Assembly: GCF_000003195.3 (NCBI RefSeq)
Contig: NC_012870.2
Span: 40,267,492 to 40,331,491, forward strand
From: Sorghum bicolor
Taxonomy: Eukaryota > Streptophyta > Magnoliopsida > Poales > Poaceae
Direction: 5' to 3'
DNA length: 64,000 nucleotides
Positions 23,812 through 34,588 of this stretch are shown here, in pieces (the stretch's first letter is position 1; every line of letters begins with the position of its first letter). The position numbers were made by a program, and so were the translations under genes. Below the pieces are notes generated by a model. That model ran no database searches, had not been told where the DNA came from, and was given only the letters and a program-made list of their open reading frames with translations.

Positions 23812-25092
23812 TGTTGACGATCCTTAATGCTCACATTTAACCATCAATTAATCATAGAAAAGGATCCAAATGCAACCAACACCTAGACTTAGGGTTTTAT
23901 CTGATAGAATTCCACAAGTTTTGGTGTTTGTCTATTTCTGCAGGGGGATATCAGGAAATATGGAAGAAAGGCCCACACGTCGGGTTTACATAGAGATATT
24001 AACGTGCCGCGCAATTTTCTATCATCTAGAAGACTCCAGAAGCCACGGGACCGAAGCGGAAGCCGAGAGGCCTCAGGGATAGGGCACCCGCCCTAGTCCT
24101 GAGGGCGCCCGCCCACCTCTTTCCACCAATCAGGGTGAAGTTCGAGGATCATGCTCCACCGACCTAATACTTCAAGCAAAACCACACGATCAATGTCGGT
24201 TTGATCCGACGGCCCAGATTCACTTGAAGGGACTATAAAACCAGACCCCCCTGGCCCCTGGAGATCATACCTCTTCTACAGAATCAAAGCTACTGTTTCA
24301 ATTCTTCATCCAAGTAGAGAGGATCCCTCTAGTTCTTCTAGTTCTACCTCTAGTTCATCTAGATCTAGTTCTAGTTCATCTAGTTCTAGTTCTAGTTCCT
24401 CTAGTTCTAGTTCTAGTTAGTTCTAGTTGTAATCTAGAAAATAGGGAGAGAGAAGAGGAGAGCGGAGGAGGAGCCGGATCTGTCGGATCTTCCTCAACAT
24501 TGTACTTTTGCAGCAACTGGTTCGTTCTTCGTCGTTCTCCAGGTTCTTCAATTCATAACTCCTGAGTTCTCTAATTACTTTTATTTACATTCAAGTTATT
24601 TATTGGATTCCCGCTTGCATCAAGTGCTCTAATCTTTGAAACATTAGAGTAGTAATTAATAGATTAGACGTGGTGTTTAGTCTTGCGATTACCTGGAATT
24701 GCACCCAATCCTGCGGATTGTTGTGGTAGCCTTAGGGTAGTGACAGCCCTAACGGTCGACGTATTCCACCACGTTCGGATAGGTGTTTGTAGGACCGTAG
24801 TCAGACCTTCCTAGCCCCCTTCTCATCTCTTTCTGTGGTTAGTGCTCTGATGTCCCGATATAGATAATCTTGAAGTAATTCTTGATTCTTAGATCAACTA
24901 GAGAACTCTCAGGAAACTTCCTCTCTTCCCACCAAAAAATAATTATATAGTTATCCTTGGGCGATCTTGAATCTTAATTAGTACACTCACGTTCCCTGTG
25001 GAAAATCGATACTCTGGAATACTCCCGGGTGAAAGCTACATCGGTATCCGTGCGCTTGCGGATTTTTCTGTTTGCGTTTAAAATACCCAACA
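23812..25092 (+). repeat. 5' LTR of element C
   Basis: 1281 bp, TGTTGACGATCC to ACCCAACA. TATA-like CTATAAAAC near 24233-24241, CTAGTT array about 24324-24421, and two GC-rich motifs (one mutated to gggcacccgccc). Confidence 0.9.
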
Positions 25093-25099
25093 AGCTTTC

Positions 25100-25117
25100 T
25101 GGCGCCGTTGCCGGGGA
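25100..25117 (+). other. Primer-binding site of element C (tRNA-Asp)
   Basis: TGGCGCCGTTGCCGGGGA, seven bases after the LTR, a perfect complement of the 3' end of plant tRNA-Asp(GTC). Confidence 0.88.
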
Positions 25118-25210
25118 ACGGTAGATGTGCTAGTTTCGAACCAGGTCGTCCGTGTATCCTTTTTCTTTTCCTTTTTTACCACACTCACCTTATCATTTTC
25201 ACCATACCAC

Positions 25211-25438
25211 ATGGATTTCACTCTAAGCATTAATGAGTATGGAATTTATTTCATAGCCACTTCATTTAGTCCATGCTCATATGCAACATCTTCACAATCC
25301 ATTGGTCTCTCCAACATCACCACATTCGAGATCTCCAACCCCCTCATCCTTTCTATGTATAAATCTTTAAAAGGGTGGTTGTTGATGCATATGTCTATAT
25401 TAAATATTGTAGATCTCGTTGAGTTGATCTTGATATAG
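25211..25438 (+). CDS. Mini-ORF of element C (residual gag tail)
   Basis: The ATG at 25211 opens 75 codons (MDFTLSINEYGIYF start). It shares the fusion point with A's mini-ORF at 4056. The last 25 residues differ because of a frameshift near 25365. The gag core is absent. Function unknown. Confidence 0.4.
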   Translation: MDFTLSINEYGIYFIATSFSPCSYATSSQSIGLSNITTFEISNPLILSMYKSLKGWLLMHMSILNIVDLVELILI

Positions 25439-26913
25439 GCCAGCGTTGGAGGGGAAACCACTTCGCCGACATAAATCGATGGTTTCCCAAGGACAAGCTT
25501 AGTGTCCTAAAACAAGCACTGATCAGATTGTAACATGAGCTTTTAACTATTTGCAACATTACCTTGAGTGTTGAGCATATAAGAATAATTGTAGAAAATT
25601 CCTTCGGGTATTCTTGTCACTAACCTTTTCAGGATTGGAGCAAGAAGATCGGATGAATGACAAGCACAAGGTATGTCCAACCAACTATCATACAACATTG
25701 AATTAAATTCATCCAAACTTGAATTTTGCAAAAATTCAAGCTTGGGGGAGTACTTTACATAAAACTTCCTTTACCATGTTGCTATGTTGGTTGTCCCTAC
25801 CTTTGAAACATGCTCAATTTGTTAAATACTAATCACACTACTTCATCTCCACTTGAGTAGATCTCTATAAATGGTTTCATGCTACCTTTATTTGCTTTAG
25901 TATATGTCTAGGTTTGGAGTAGTTTCATTTATCTCTTAATTAAGCATGGTGCTTAGTTTAGGAATGATGATCTTACTTCCAAAGGACTTTAAATTAAGCA
26001 TGATGCTTAGGTTAAAATTCCCTCCTAAATCAAATTAGACATGGTGTCTAGGTTGATCTTTGAGCCGATAGTATGCTATAGTAGATATTGGATATTTTGT
26101 TGGACTAACCCCTGCAGGAAAACTTTCAATATCAACCTGGGAGGTCCTCAGATAAACTCACATTGGAGACAAAGAGAGACACACATGAAGTTTAACAATT
26201 TACACAAGGAAGGCATAGCTCACAAGAGATGATCCATAGAGGGTGCCACAAACACAATGCACAACCGCTAAGAGAGGAAAGCTTCCACAAGGTGATACTG
26301 TACCATCACTCTTCAAGTAAGGTAACATCTTAAGGTACTTGACTATCACTTCTATAAGCTTCTCCTTGATTCTGGCGTTCACATGAATAAAAGAGACAAA
26401 CATGTATGATTTACAACTCTAGATTAACCAACCCAATCGATTCAACATGTTTAGTCCTTTCATCTTTGTGATCCCACACTCCTAATCATATGAACTAAAA
26501 TGTTGCACACTTAATCTTTGGAAAATGATAGTCATGTAAAGAAAAAAATATTTACTTAGATAGATTATCTTTCCATAAGGTTGAGTGATCTGATCTGACA
26601 AATGTTTTAAATGTTACACTCATGGTCTTATTATCCATCAACTTTGTCTTTCTCACTATGCTTAATGTTAGAGAGAACAAATACACTTTTGGTTCTGTTG
26701 GTGTTTTCCACCAACAGGGCCCATGCACTTGATCTCCGCCTTGTCTCTATGAGCAGGTACACTTTAAGCAAACTATGAAGGACTTTTACAACTCCCAGAC
26801 TCCACCAAGTGAAGAACCTAGATCTACGAGCACAAACACACTGGAGATACTGGACACTCAGGCAATCACTGCCCTGAGATGCTTGAGGATGTAACTACTA
26901 GAGTAACCCCGTT
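25439..26913 (+). other. Non-coding interior of element C
   Basis: Parallels 4269-5740 of A. A polypurine-like AAGCTTGGGGGAG is at 25738-25750. No supported gene. Confidence 0.6.
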
Positions 26914-28108
26914 GTGGAAGTAATTACTGACCTTCTGTCGGTCAAGAGAGACAATCCAGGACGCCCCGTCATCCCGATCTCCATCGGCATGGTGGACTTT
27001 CTAGAAGCACTCTGCAACTTTGGCTCTAGCGTCAACATTATGCCCAGGGTACTCTATAAAAAAATTCTTTACACATCCTTTCCTAGAAACAACCATGTGT
27101 TTGCAGCTTGCAGATCAGACACTAAGTTTCAAAAAGGGAATATTGAAGAACCTCTACGTCCGAGTTGGTACCTTATACGCTCCAACAGACTTCGTGGTGA
27201 TAGAGACTGATACTGATGAGAGGGCACCCATCATCCTAGGGAGGCCATTCCTGAACACCTCGGGGGCTGTCATCTACGCTAGTGCTGCCAAGATCAGTTT
27301 CTACATCAAGGGGAAGAAGGAGACGTTTACCTTCAAGAATAAGACTACACAAATCTCAGAGCAATCCAGACATGAACCCAGGAAGAGGACCAATAGTAGG
27401 AACAGGAACAAGCAAGTGTGGACCGAGTCAGCTAAGATGGTCACTGCAGCTCAAGGAGGTCAAGATCGTCAACTCAAGTCACCGTTCGTGACCAAGAAGG
27501 ACGACCCTGGTGTTCCAAGCATCAAGTGCACAATCAACGGATATTCTTTTCAGAAGACACTCTACGACACCGGATTTGACGTCAACATAATGGCCGCAGT
27601 CACCTATCAGCTTCTGTTCGGAACCATGCCCCTAAAACCGACATACATTCAGCTCTAGATGGCAGATCAGACATTCCGAAAGGTTGAAGATTTTCAGGTT
27701 ATTGACATGGTAGACGACGAGTACGATCCAACCATCATCCTTGAAAGACCGTTCCTCAGCACCGTTAAAGCAATCATCTACATTGGAATCGGAGAAGTCC
27801 ACATGCACTTCCCCTCAGAGAAGGTACGCCGCTATTTTACTGACCCTAACCATATAGTTGAAGACTCTGAGCAGGTCAGGACAAGAAGACAACGACGCAA
27901 CCGCAACCAAAGGAGGCAAATCATCAAGGACGGATGGGTAGACTATGAAGGAGAAGTTGTAAGGTCTGAAGACATACAACTTGAACAGAACCGTCCTGAG
28001 GAGACCGTAGCATCGAGTCAGGTGTGGAGAAAAAAGATAGTTATACATGAAGAGCAGGCTCCACCGGAACCACCGACTACGCCATCCAACGAATCCCAGG
28101 ACAACTGA
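26914..28108 (+). pseudogene. Tandem retropepsin-like double-domain ORF of element C
   Basis: Two protease-like units follow each other. Unit 1 has EALCNFGSSVNIMP and APIILGRPFL, ending near 27330. Unit 2 has LYDTGFDVNIM near 27566 and TIILERPFLSTVKAIIY near 27745, then a basic stretch (TRRQRRNRNQRR) and an acidic tail to the stop at 28108. A frameshift lies in an A-run near 27055-27066, and a TAG at 27656-27658 interrupts unit 2. Unit 1 has N-F-G where A has D-F-G; unit 2 has D-T-G. Homologous Athila-type proteases process gag-pol. With no gag or pol present, an active role is doubtful. Confidence 0.6.
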
Positions 28109-30308
28109 GAAAATAGAGAGTCCCGTTCGGAGGACTTAAAAACACCGAGCACCTTGCCAAGAGGTAAACTTGGTAGTTATCCTTTTTCCCTTTCAATTAT
28201 TTAAAATAGTTTGCTTAGTTAATCAGGTTCATATCATCTTGAAAAGAAAATAAAAATGTTAAGTAAGCCCCATGTGAGTATGCTCATGGCATAAAACCCA
28301 TAAGTACATTCACTGTGGTGGCATAAAAATAAAATAAATATATTCCTGTCCTATAAAAATAAAATTATAAAAATAGATTTATGATCCTACCAAAGAGAGT
28401 AACATTTATTGAGGAGGCTCAACATGATAAAGACTAGATATTTATGCTAAAACTTAACTAGTCCACAAAGCTTTGTTGTCTATTTGAGCTCCACAGAATT
28501 CAAGGATCAAAGAAGACTAGTAGACGGAGGACATCCTAATCACTCTCAGGGTGCTGCCGTCATTCAAATACACCTCCGCCACCTGCTAGCTACATCAGAA
28601 GAAACTACGTCAAAATCCAGCTTGGGGGAGAGCACCCCAATTTATCCAGCTAAGTATTCTACTCGCGTTTATATTTTACTCAAATAATAAAAAGATGCAT
28701 AATCATAAAAACCTAAATAAAGATTTTGTGCTTATATATATATCTTTTTTTAGTTTGCTAAATAAATAAATAAATAAAATTTGCAATGAACCCTCATGAT
28801 AAGCTCTCACATGGAAATGATGAGTAGTTGCTCTGCCATGACTAGTTCTCAAAATTGAAATCTCTCTCAAGTTTAGGCATGACTGTTATGAATTAAGATT
28901 TGCTCTAAACCTAAACTTGTGGGAAGAGTACTTGATCTGAAGTCTAAGTCGTTAACAGATATGATGTGGGAAGGTTGAGCTGCTGTTTATCTGTTCCTAG
29001 AGATGCTAGAATTCTGGAGAATTTTATCTTTGAAAATCTTTAAAATGTTGCATGATGAGTTCCTGTATGATGAGAGTTTAAATTCCTACCACAGCCATAT
29101 ATACATGCTTGTTAGACTATGAACCACACATTTACTTTTTACTGCTTATGAGCATTGAGTGTGGTCAAGCTGTGTAGACCCTTAGGAGCTTGTCATGTGG
29201 TTAAAATCAAGATTCACTTGCACGTTCACTCATACATGCTGCTTCTACTCCGAAAGTACGCATCCACATATATCCATCCATTTTCATCTCCAGAACCACC
29301 TAAAAATATTCTACTCCTAATCAGGGAGAGAATAGCCAAAAACATTTCTGTTTTCCCTTGTGAAATAAATGCTCAAGTTATCTTGTTCCTACCACTTGCT
29401 ATATTATCGCATGAGATTAGTGCTCTAAAAAAAAGAAGATAAAAAAAAAAAAAAAGAAGAAAGAAAAAAAAAGAATATGAGGAAATAAAAAGGGGCAAGT
29501 GCCCGGAACCTCGAAAGAAAAGAAAAAGTGAGACGAGAGGTAAAAATGGACAAGTGTCCGACAGTAGAATTAGGGGTACAAGATACCCACCTGAGAGAAA
29601 AGAAAAAGAAAATATAGAGCATCTCATTTTCCTCAAAAAGTTTCAAAAGAGCAAGAAAGGTATGTATCCGCTCAAAAGAGCATAAGTAGAATTAGACTTC
29701 CACCATTGTTATCACCATCATCACCATACACCATTCATTCGCCACACATGCACATCTTGATTTGACTTATTGACTTGTTCTTCTGGATCCATGGTTTGAC
29801 TATGCAATAAATGTCTTGTAAGTATGTATTAGCTGTCTCCCACCTATGAGCTCCAGATATCAAAACCTTATTATAGTAGGGTGAGAGAGAAGGCAATGCC
29901 ACTATGCCTCACACCAAAAATACCACATACTTTGAGAGAAGGCATACACCATTACTGCCTTGGTAAGGATCCAGAAATACCACAAAAGAGAGACTAGAGA
30001 GAGTCATACAAGGAATCTCTGAGTTTTATTTGAAAATCTTCAAAAACTCCAGAGCTATAGTTAATCGAAGAACAAGAGACATGGTGCTTGACTAGACTGT
30101 TCTATCTTTTAACTACTCAAGACAGAAGTGACGGTTACAAGTCCCATGGTGAAAGGTAAATGAGTAAGTTTTAAGTCTTAACAGTTTACTCTAATCAGAG
30201 ATGAGATCTTGTTTAAACGCATGTGTATCTTTAAGTTATGAAACCACTGCAGAAACTCTTGAGTTCATCTTTGCTCAGGGACGAGCAAAGGTTAAGCTTG
30301 GGGGAGCT
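28109..30308 (+). other. 3' interior of element C, non-coding
   Basis: Homologous to the 3' interiors of A, F and G. It contains CAGCTTGGGGGAG at 28618-28630, a purine-only run near 29427-29475 that is longer than in other copies, and the polypurine tract AAGCTTGGGGGAG at 30294-30306 beside the LTR. Confidence 0.65.
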
Positions 30309-31588
30309 TGTTGACGGTCCTTAATGCTCACATTTAACCATCAATTAATCATAGAAAAGGATCCAAATGCAACCAACACCTAGACTTAGGGTTTTATCTG
30401 ATAGAATTCCACAAGTTTTGGTGTTTGTCTATTTCTGCAGGGGGATATCAGGAAATATGGAAGAAAGGCCCACACGTCGGGTTTACATAGAGATATTAAC
30501 GTGCCGCGCAATTTTCTATCATCTAGAAGACTCCAGAAGCCACGGGACCGAAGCGGAAGCCGAGAGGCCTCAGGGACAGGGCGCCCGCCCTAGTCCTGAG
30601 GGCGCCCGCCCACCTCTTTCCACCAATCAGGGTGAAGTTCGAGGATCATGCTCCACCGACCTAATACTTCAAGGAAAACCACACGATCAATGTCGGTTTG
30701 ATCCGACGGCCCAGATTCACTTGAAGGGACTATAAAACCAGACCCCCCTGGCCCCTGGAGATCATACCTCTTCTACAGAATCAAAGCTAAGGTTTCAATT
30801 CTTCATCCAAGTAGAGAGGATCCCTCTAGTTCTTCTAGTTCTACCTCTAGTTCATCTAGATCTAGTTCTAGTTCATCTAGTTCTGGTTCTAGTTCCTCTA
30901 GTTCTAGTTCTAGTTAGTTCTAGTTGTAATCTAGAAAATAGGGAGAGAGAAGAGGAGAGCGGAGGAGGAGCCGGATCTGTCGGATCTTCCTCAACATTGT
31001 ACTTTTGCAGCAACTGGTTCGTTCTTCGTCGTTCTCCAGGTTCTTCAATTCATAACTCCTGAGTTCTCTAATTACTTTTATTTACATTCAAGTTATTTAT
31101 TGGATTCCCGCTTGCATCAAGTGCTCTAATCTTTGAAACATTAGAGTAGTAATTAATAGATTAGACGTGGTGTTTAGTCTTGCGATTACCTGGAATTGCA
31201 CCCAATCCTGCGGGTTGTTGTGGTAGCCTTAGGGTAGTGACAGCCCTAACGGTCGACGTATTCCACCACGTTCAGATCGGTGTTTGTAGGACCATAGTCA
31301 GACCTTCCTAGCCCCCTTCTCATCTCTTTCTGTGGTTAGTGCTCTGATGTCCCGATATAGATAATCTTGAAGTAATTCTTGATTCTTAGATCAACTAGAG
31401 AACTCTCAGGAAACTTCCTCTCTTCCCGCCAAAAAATAATTATATAGTTATCCTTGGGCGATCTTGAATCTTAATTAGTACACTCACGTTCCCTGTGGAA
31501 AATTGATACTCTGGAATACTCCCGGGTGAAAGCTACATCGGTATCCGTGCGCTTGCGATTTTTCTGTTTGCGTTTAAAATACCCAACA
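30309..31588 (+). repeat. 3' LTR of element C
   Basis: 1280 bp, TGTTGACGGTCC to ACCCAACA, followed by the acatg duplication. It retains both intact gggcgcccgccc motifs and a CTAGTT array about 30824-30919. Confidence 0.9.
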
Positions 31589-31612
31589 ACATGTCCAAAA
31601 ACGGTGTCAACA

Positions 31613-31630
31613 CATGCCCTCCAGTTTCGG
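31613..31630 (-). other. Polypurine tract of element D
   Basis: On the minus strand CCGAAACTGGAGGGCATG abuts the LTR start TGTTGACACCG, the expected plus-strand primer position. Confidence 0.6.
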
Positions 31631-32171
31631 AGTATGAAATCCTTAATGCTTCGAAATTCTCTCCATTAATGACGCCTTTCCGCAGTTAATTCTCCCCATT
31701 TGGCAACCGACCGTTTAAAGCCGAACAACCTTGGCCCGATTCTTCCGCAGATTCCTCGAATTTCTCAACCTCCCAAACTGGACATACCACTTGATTCGTC
31801 CATCGGCAATATAACCGTTAGAAAGAGCTGCCGATGGACCGACCAGGAAATCTTTGTACAGTGAAATATTTCCAAAATCATGACCGCTTGCTGTCAAATC
31901 ACCTGCACAATCCCTTGATTACCGTGCGAACAGTTACCATATCTACCTGAGCACCCTCGGGTTTCACGGATGCGGCAAAGAGATAAGTCAGATCTGCCCC
32001 TGCCCATTTTGTCCTATAAATACTTCCTTCTCGGGTACTCCTTCTCCATCGCATCATTCTACAACCCCAACTCTGCTTTTCTGGCGGCGGCACTGTTCGA
32101 TAGCTCCAAGAACTCCAACAAGAACTTCCTCCAACAACCTTCGAGTCTTCGATCTTCTTCCCCGCGAGAAA
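31631..32171 (+). promoter_or_regulatory. Promoter and leader of D's antisense gene, TATA box at 32015-32022
   Basis: No ORF. TATAAATA at 32015-32022 follows the GC-rich cctgcccattttgtcc and precedes the ATG at 32172 by about 150 bases. The spacing resembles that in H (39350 to 39490). The region lies between D's polypurine tract and the antisense gene. Confidence 0.6.
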
Positions 32172-33248
32172 ATGGCCGTCAACTTCATCGTGCCTGAGGC
32201 CAGTTCTACTTCTCTCCTATATTTTCACTGCACTCCTGTTCATCCGCAGCTCATCTTACAGAATGCTTTTTTTTTCATTCTTTTGCTCTTCTTTTTTTAC
32301 CCCAAAAACTTCTAAGATCTATCCAATAGAATCGTCATCCCTACCGATCAACCACACCTCCAATGTCTCGGTCCGCTAGGGAACCCAGATCCTACCGATC
32401 TGATCAACGCAGAGACGAACAGAATCCCCTTTAGGGTCGAGAATTTTTCTCTAGATCTATGGAAAGATGCCTTCCGTTCCTAGCCCAGTCCTACCAAGGG
32501 ATGGAAGGATTGGTTCTTGAGAGTCAGCCATTCAAATGAGGTTCAGTGGGGTGAGCGAAAACTAGATCAATGCATCCGGTTGTCCCTTGCCGATATGGAT
32601 AGGAATGAATCATTGTTGATTGCTACATCGTATTTCTGGTCAGACACACTTAATGCTTTCATTTTCGGCCATGGTCCTGCTTCCCCCACGCTTGCCGATG
32701 TGGTTATGCTCACTGGCTTAGATGTATCTTCTGCCGATAGCACCCACCTGTTTGACACCAAACCCAGTGCTAAGGTAGAAACTCGTTCCATCGGCGGCTG
32801 GCCAGGGTACATCCAGAAATACCAACGAACAAGCCCTGTCAACATAAAGGAACAGACCACCTTCCTGAACATATGGTTGCACAAATTTGTATTTTGTGGT
32901 CGATCGGCAGGACCAACTTCTGTCTACTTAGCAGCAGCAGAAAGATTAGCTAATGGTGGCCGATTTCCCCTCGGTCGATACTTGCTCGGTTCAGCTTACC
33001 ACCTCCTTCACCAAGTAGTCAGGAAACTCCTGCTCGGCCAACCCATCGACAACTTGTGGCGTCCCTGGTGGTTCATCAATATGTGGCTTAGTCTTCACAT
33101 GCATAAGTGCCTTGGGTTTGACCTCTTCGCACAGCGCTTCCCTAGGGATATAGCCGAGGATTATGAACTAGATGAAGAAGAATCGGCAACTTGTCCTCCT
33201 CTGAACTTTGGTGAGGCTACCATAGTTTTGCCTGGCACAGGTGGTAAC

Positions 33249-34588
33249 TGTTGACACTTGCTAACACCACTTGAATACTAGGTTGTCATCCCCAGCATGG
33301 CACTAGAGTGTACTATGGTATTTATACGCACACAGATAATCCGCAAGCGCACGGATATCGTTGAAGCTTTTACCCGGTTAAAGGTTTTATCGTATCCACA
33401 GGGAAACGGGAGAACCAACTACGCTCTAACTTAACCAAGATAGATAGATAGGTGTAAATAGGAAAGATGATAGAATCGAATAAGAACAATATTAAAGGTA
33501 AGATAACAGTGAGTGATAATATGGGAATAGAGAGTAGAGCAATTCTAGTATATGGGCGATGGTAGCAGAATAGAGAGGATAACTATGGTTTCTCTACTTC
33601 AAAGGGGTATGCCTATGTCTGGGACGAACCACGTGATAAGAGTACACCACAAAGGATGCTTATCCATAGGCCGATAAACCCTACCCGTCCTGCTAACGAG
33701 AGGTGGACTACAGGGGACCAACGTAACTGTCACCTACGCGGCCTACCACACGATCCAGCTAGTCAGGGGATATCCACAAGTAATCTAGGTCTAAGCACCA
33801 CGCTTACACCTATACTACAACTCTAACCTATAGGGTCCTATAGATTAGAAGTACTCAAAAGAGTTGTGAACCAGAACATACATGATTAGTAATTGCATAA
33901 TGAATTAGAAGTAGATTACCAGAGTCATCCCATGAGCAAGCTTGATTAGAGCTTGATCATGGCGAAGTACAACCGGAGGAAGAACCGACAGGCCGGCCTC
34001 TCCTCTAATCCTCCTTCGCTCTCCATCTTGCTACTATCTAGATCTACTCTAGTTTAGAGAAGAGAGGAGAGCTCTCATCTCTAAACCCTAGCTTCTGCTC
34101 TGTCTATGAATAATGAATAATGATCAAGGGGTGCCTCCTCCAGGGGCCAGGGGGTCTGGTTTTATAGTCCCCTCAAGTGAACCTGGGTCGTCGGATCAAA
34201 CCGACATTGATTGAACGGTTATTCTTGATCCTTTAGGTCGGTGGAGCATAATCCGCGAGATTGAGCATGATTGGCCACAGGAGGTGGGCGGGCGCCCTAA
34301 GGACTTGGGCGGGCGCCCTGTCCCTGACTCCGTTCGGTCTCCGCTTCCTTCCCGTGGCTTCTGGAGTCTTCTAGATGTAAGATAATTGCGCGGCACGTTA
34401 ATATCTTTACGTAATCCCGACGTGTGGGCCTTTCTTCCTTATTTCCTGATAACCCCCTGCAGAAATAGACAAACACCAAAACTCATGGAATTCTGTCAGA
34501 TAAAACCCTAAGTCTCGATGTTGATTTCATTTGGATCCTTTTCTTTGTTTATTTGATAGTTAAATTTGATACTTAAGGACCGTCAACA
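33249..34588 (-). repeat. 3' LTR of element G
   Basis: Minus-strand TGTTGACGGTCC to AGTGTCAACA, 1340 bp. It contains two gggcgcccgccc motifs near 34280-34320 and a minus-strand TATA-like CTATAAAAC near 34160-34168. Same subfamily as F's LTR. Confidence 0.92.

Larger units (their letters stand above)
23812..31588 (+). mobile_element. Element C: non-autonomous Athila-like retrotransposon inserted in D's LTR
   Basis: 7777 bp with LTRs 23812-25092 and 30309-31588, duplication acatg (23807-23811 and 31589-31593), tRNA-Asp primer site 25100-25117 and polypurine tract 30294-30306. It is the only member of its family in the window not interrupted by another element. It contains a mini-ORF and a double protease-like ORF, but no gag core, RT or integrase. 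The LTRs differ at roughly 14 places by eye. Confidence 0.92.
23111..31612 (-). repeat. 3' LTR of element D, interrupted by C
   Basis: Two parts, 23111-23811 and 31594-31612, together about 720 bp once C and one duplication are removed. The plus-strand ends TGTTGA and TCAACA are inverted repeats. On the minus strand a TATA-like TATAAAT lies at 23441-23447. The five bases before it (agagt, 23106-23110) should recur beyond 64000. C sits only 19 bases from the LTR edge. Confidence 0.75.
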
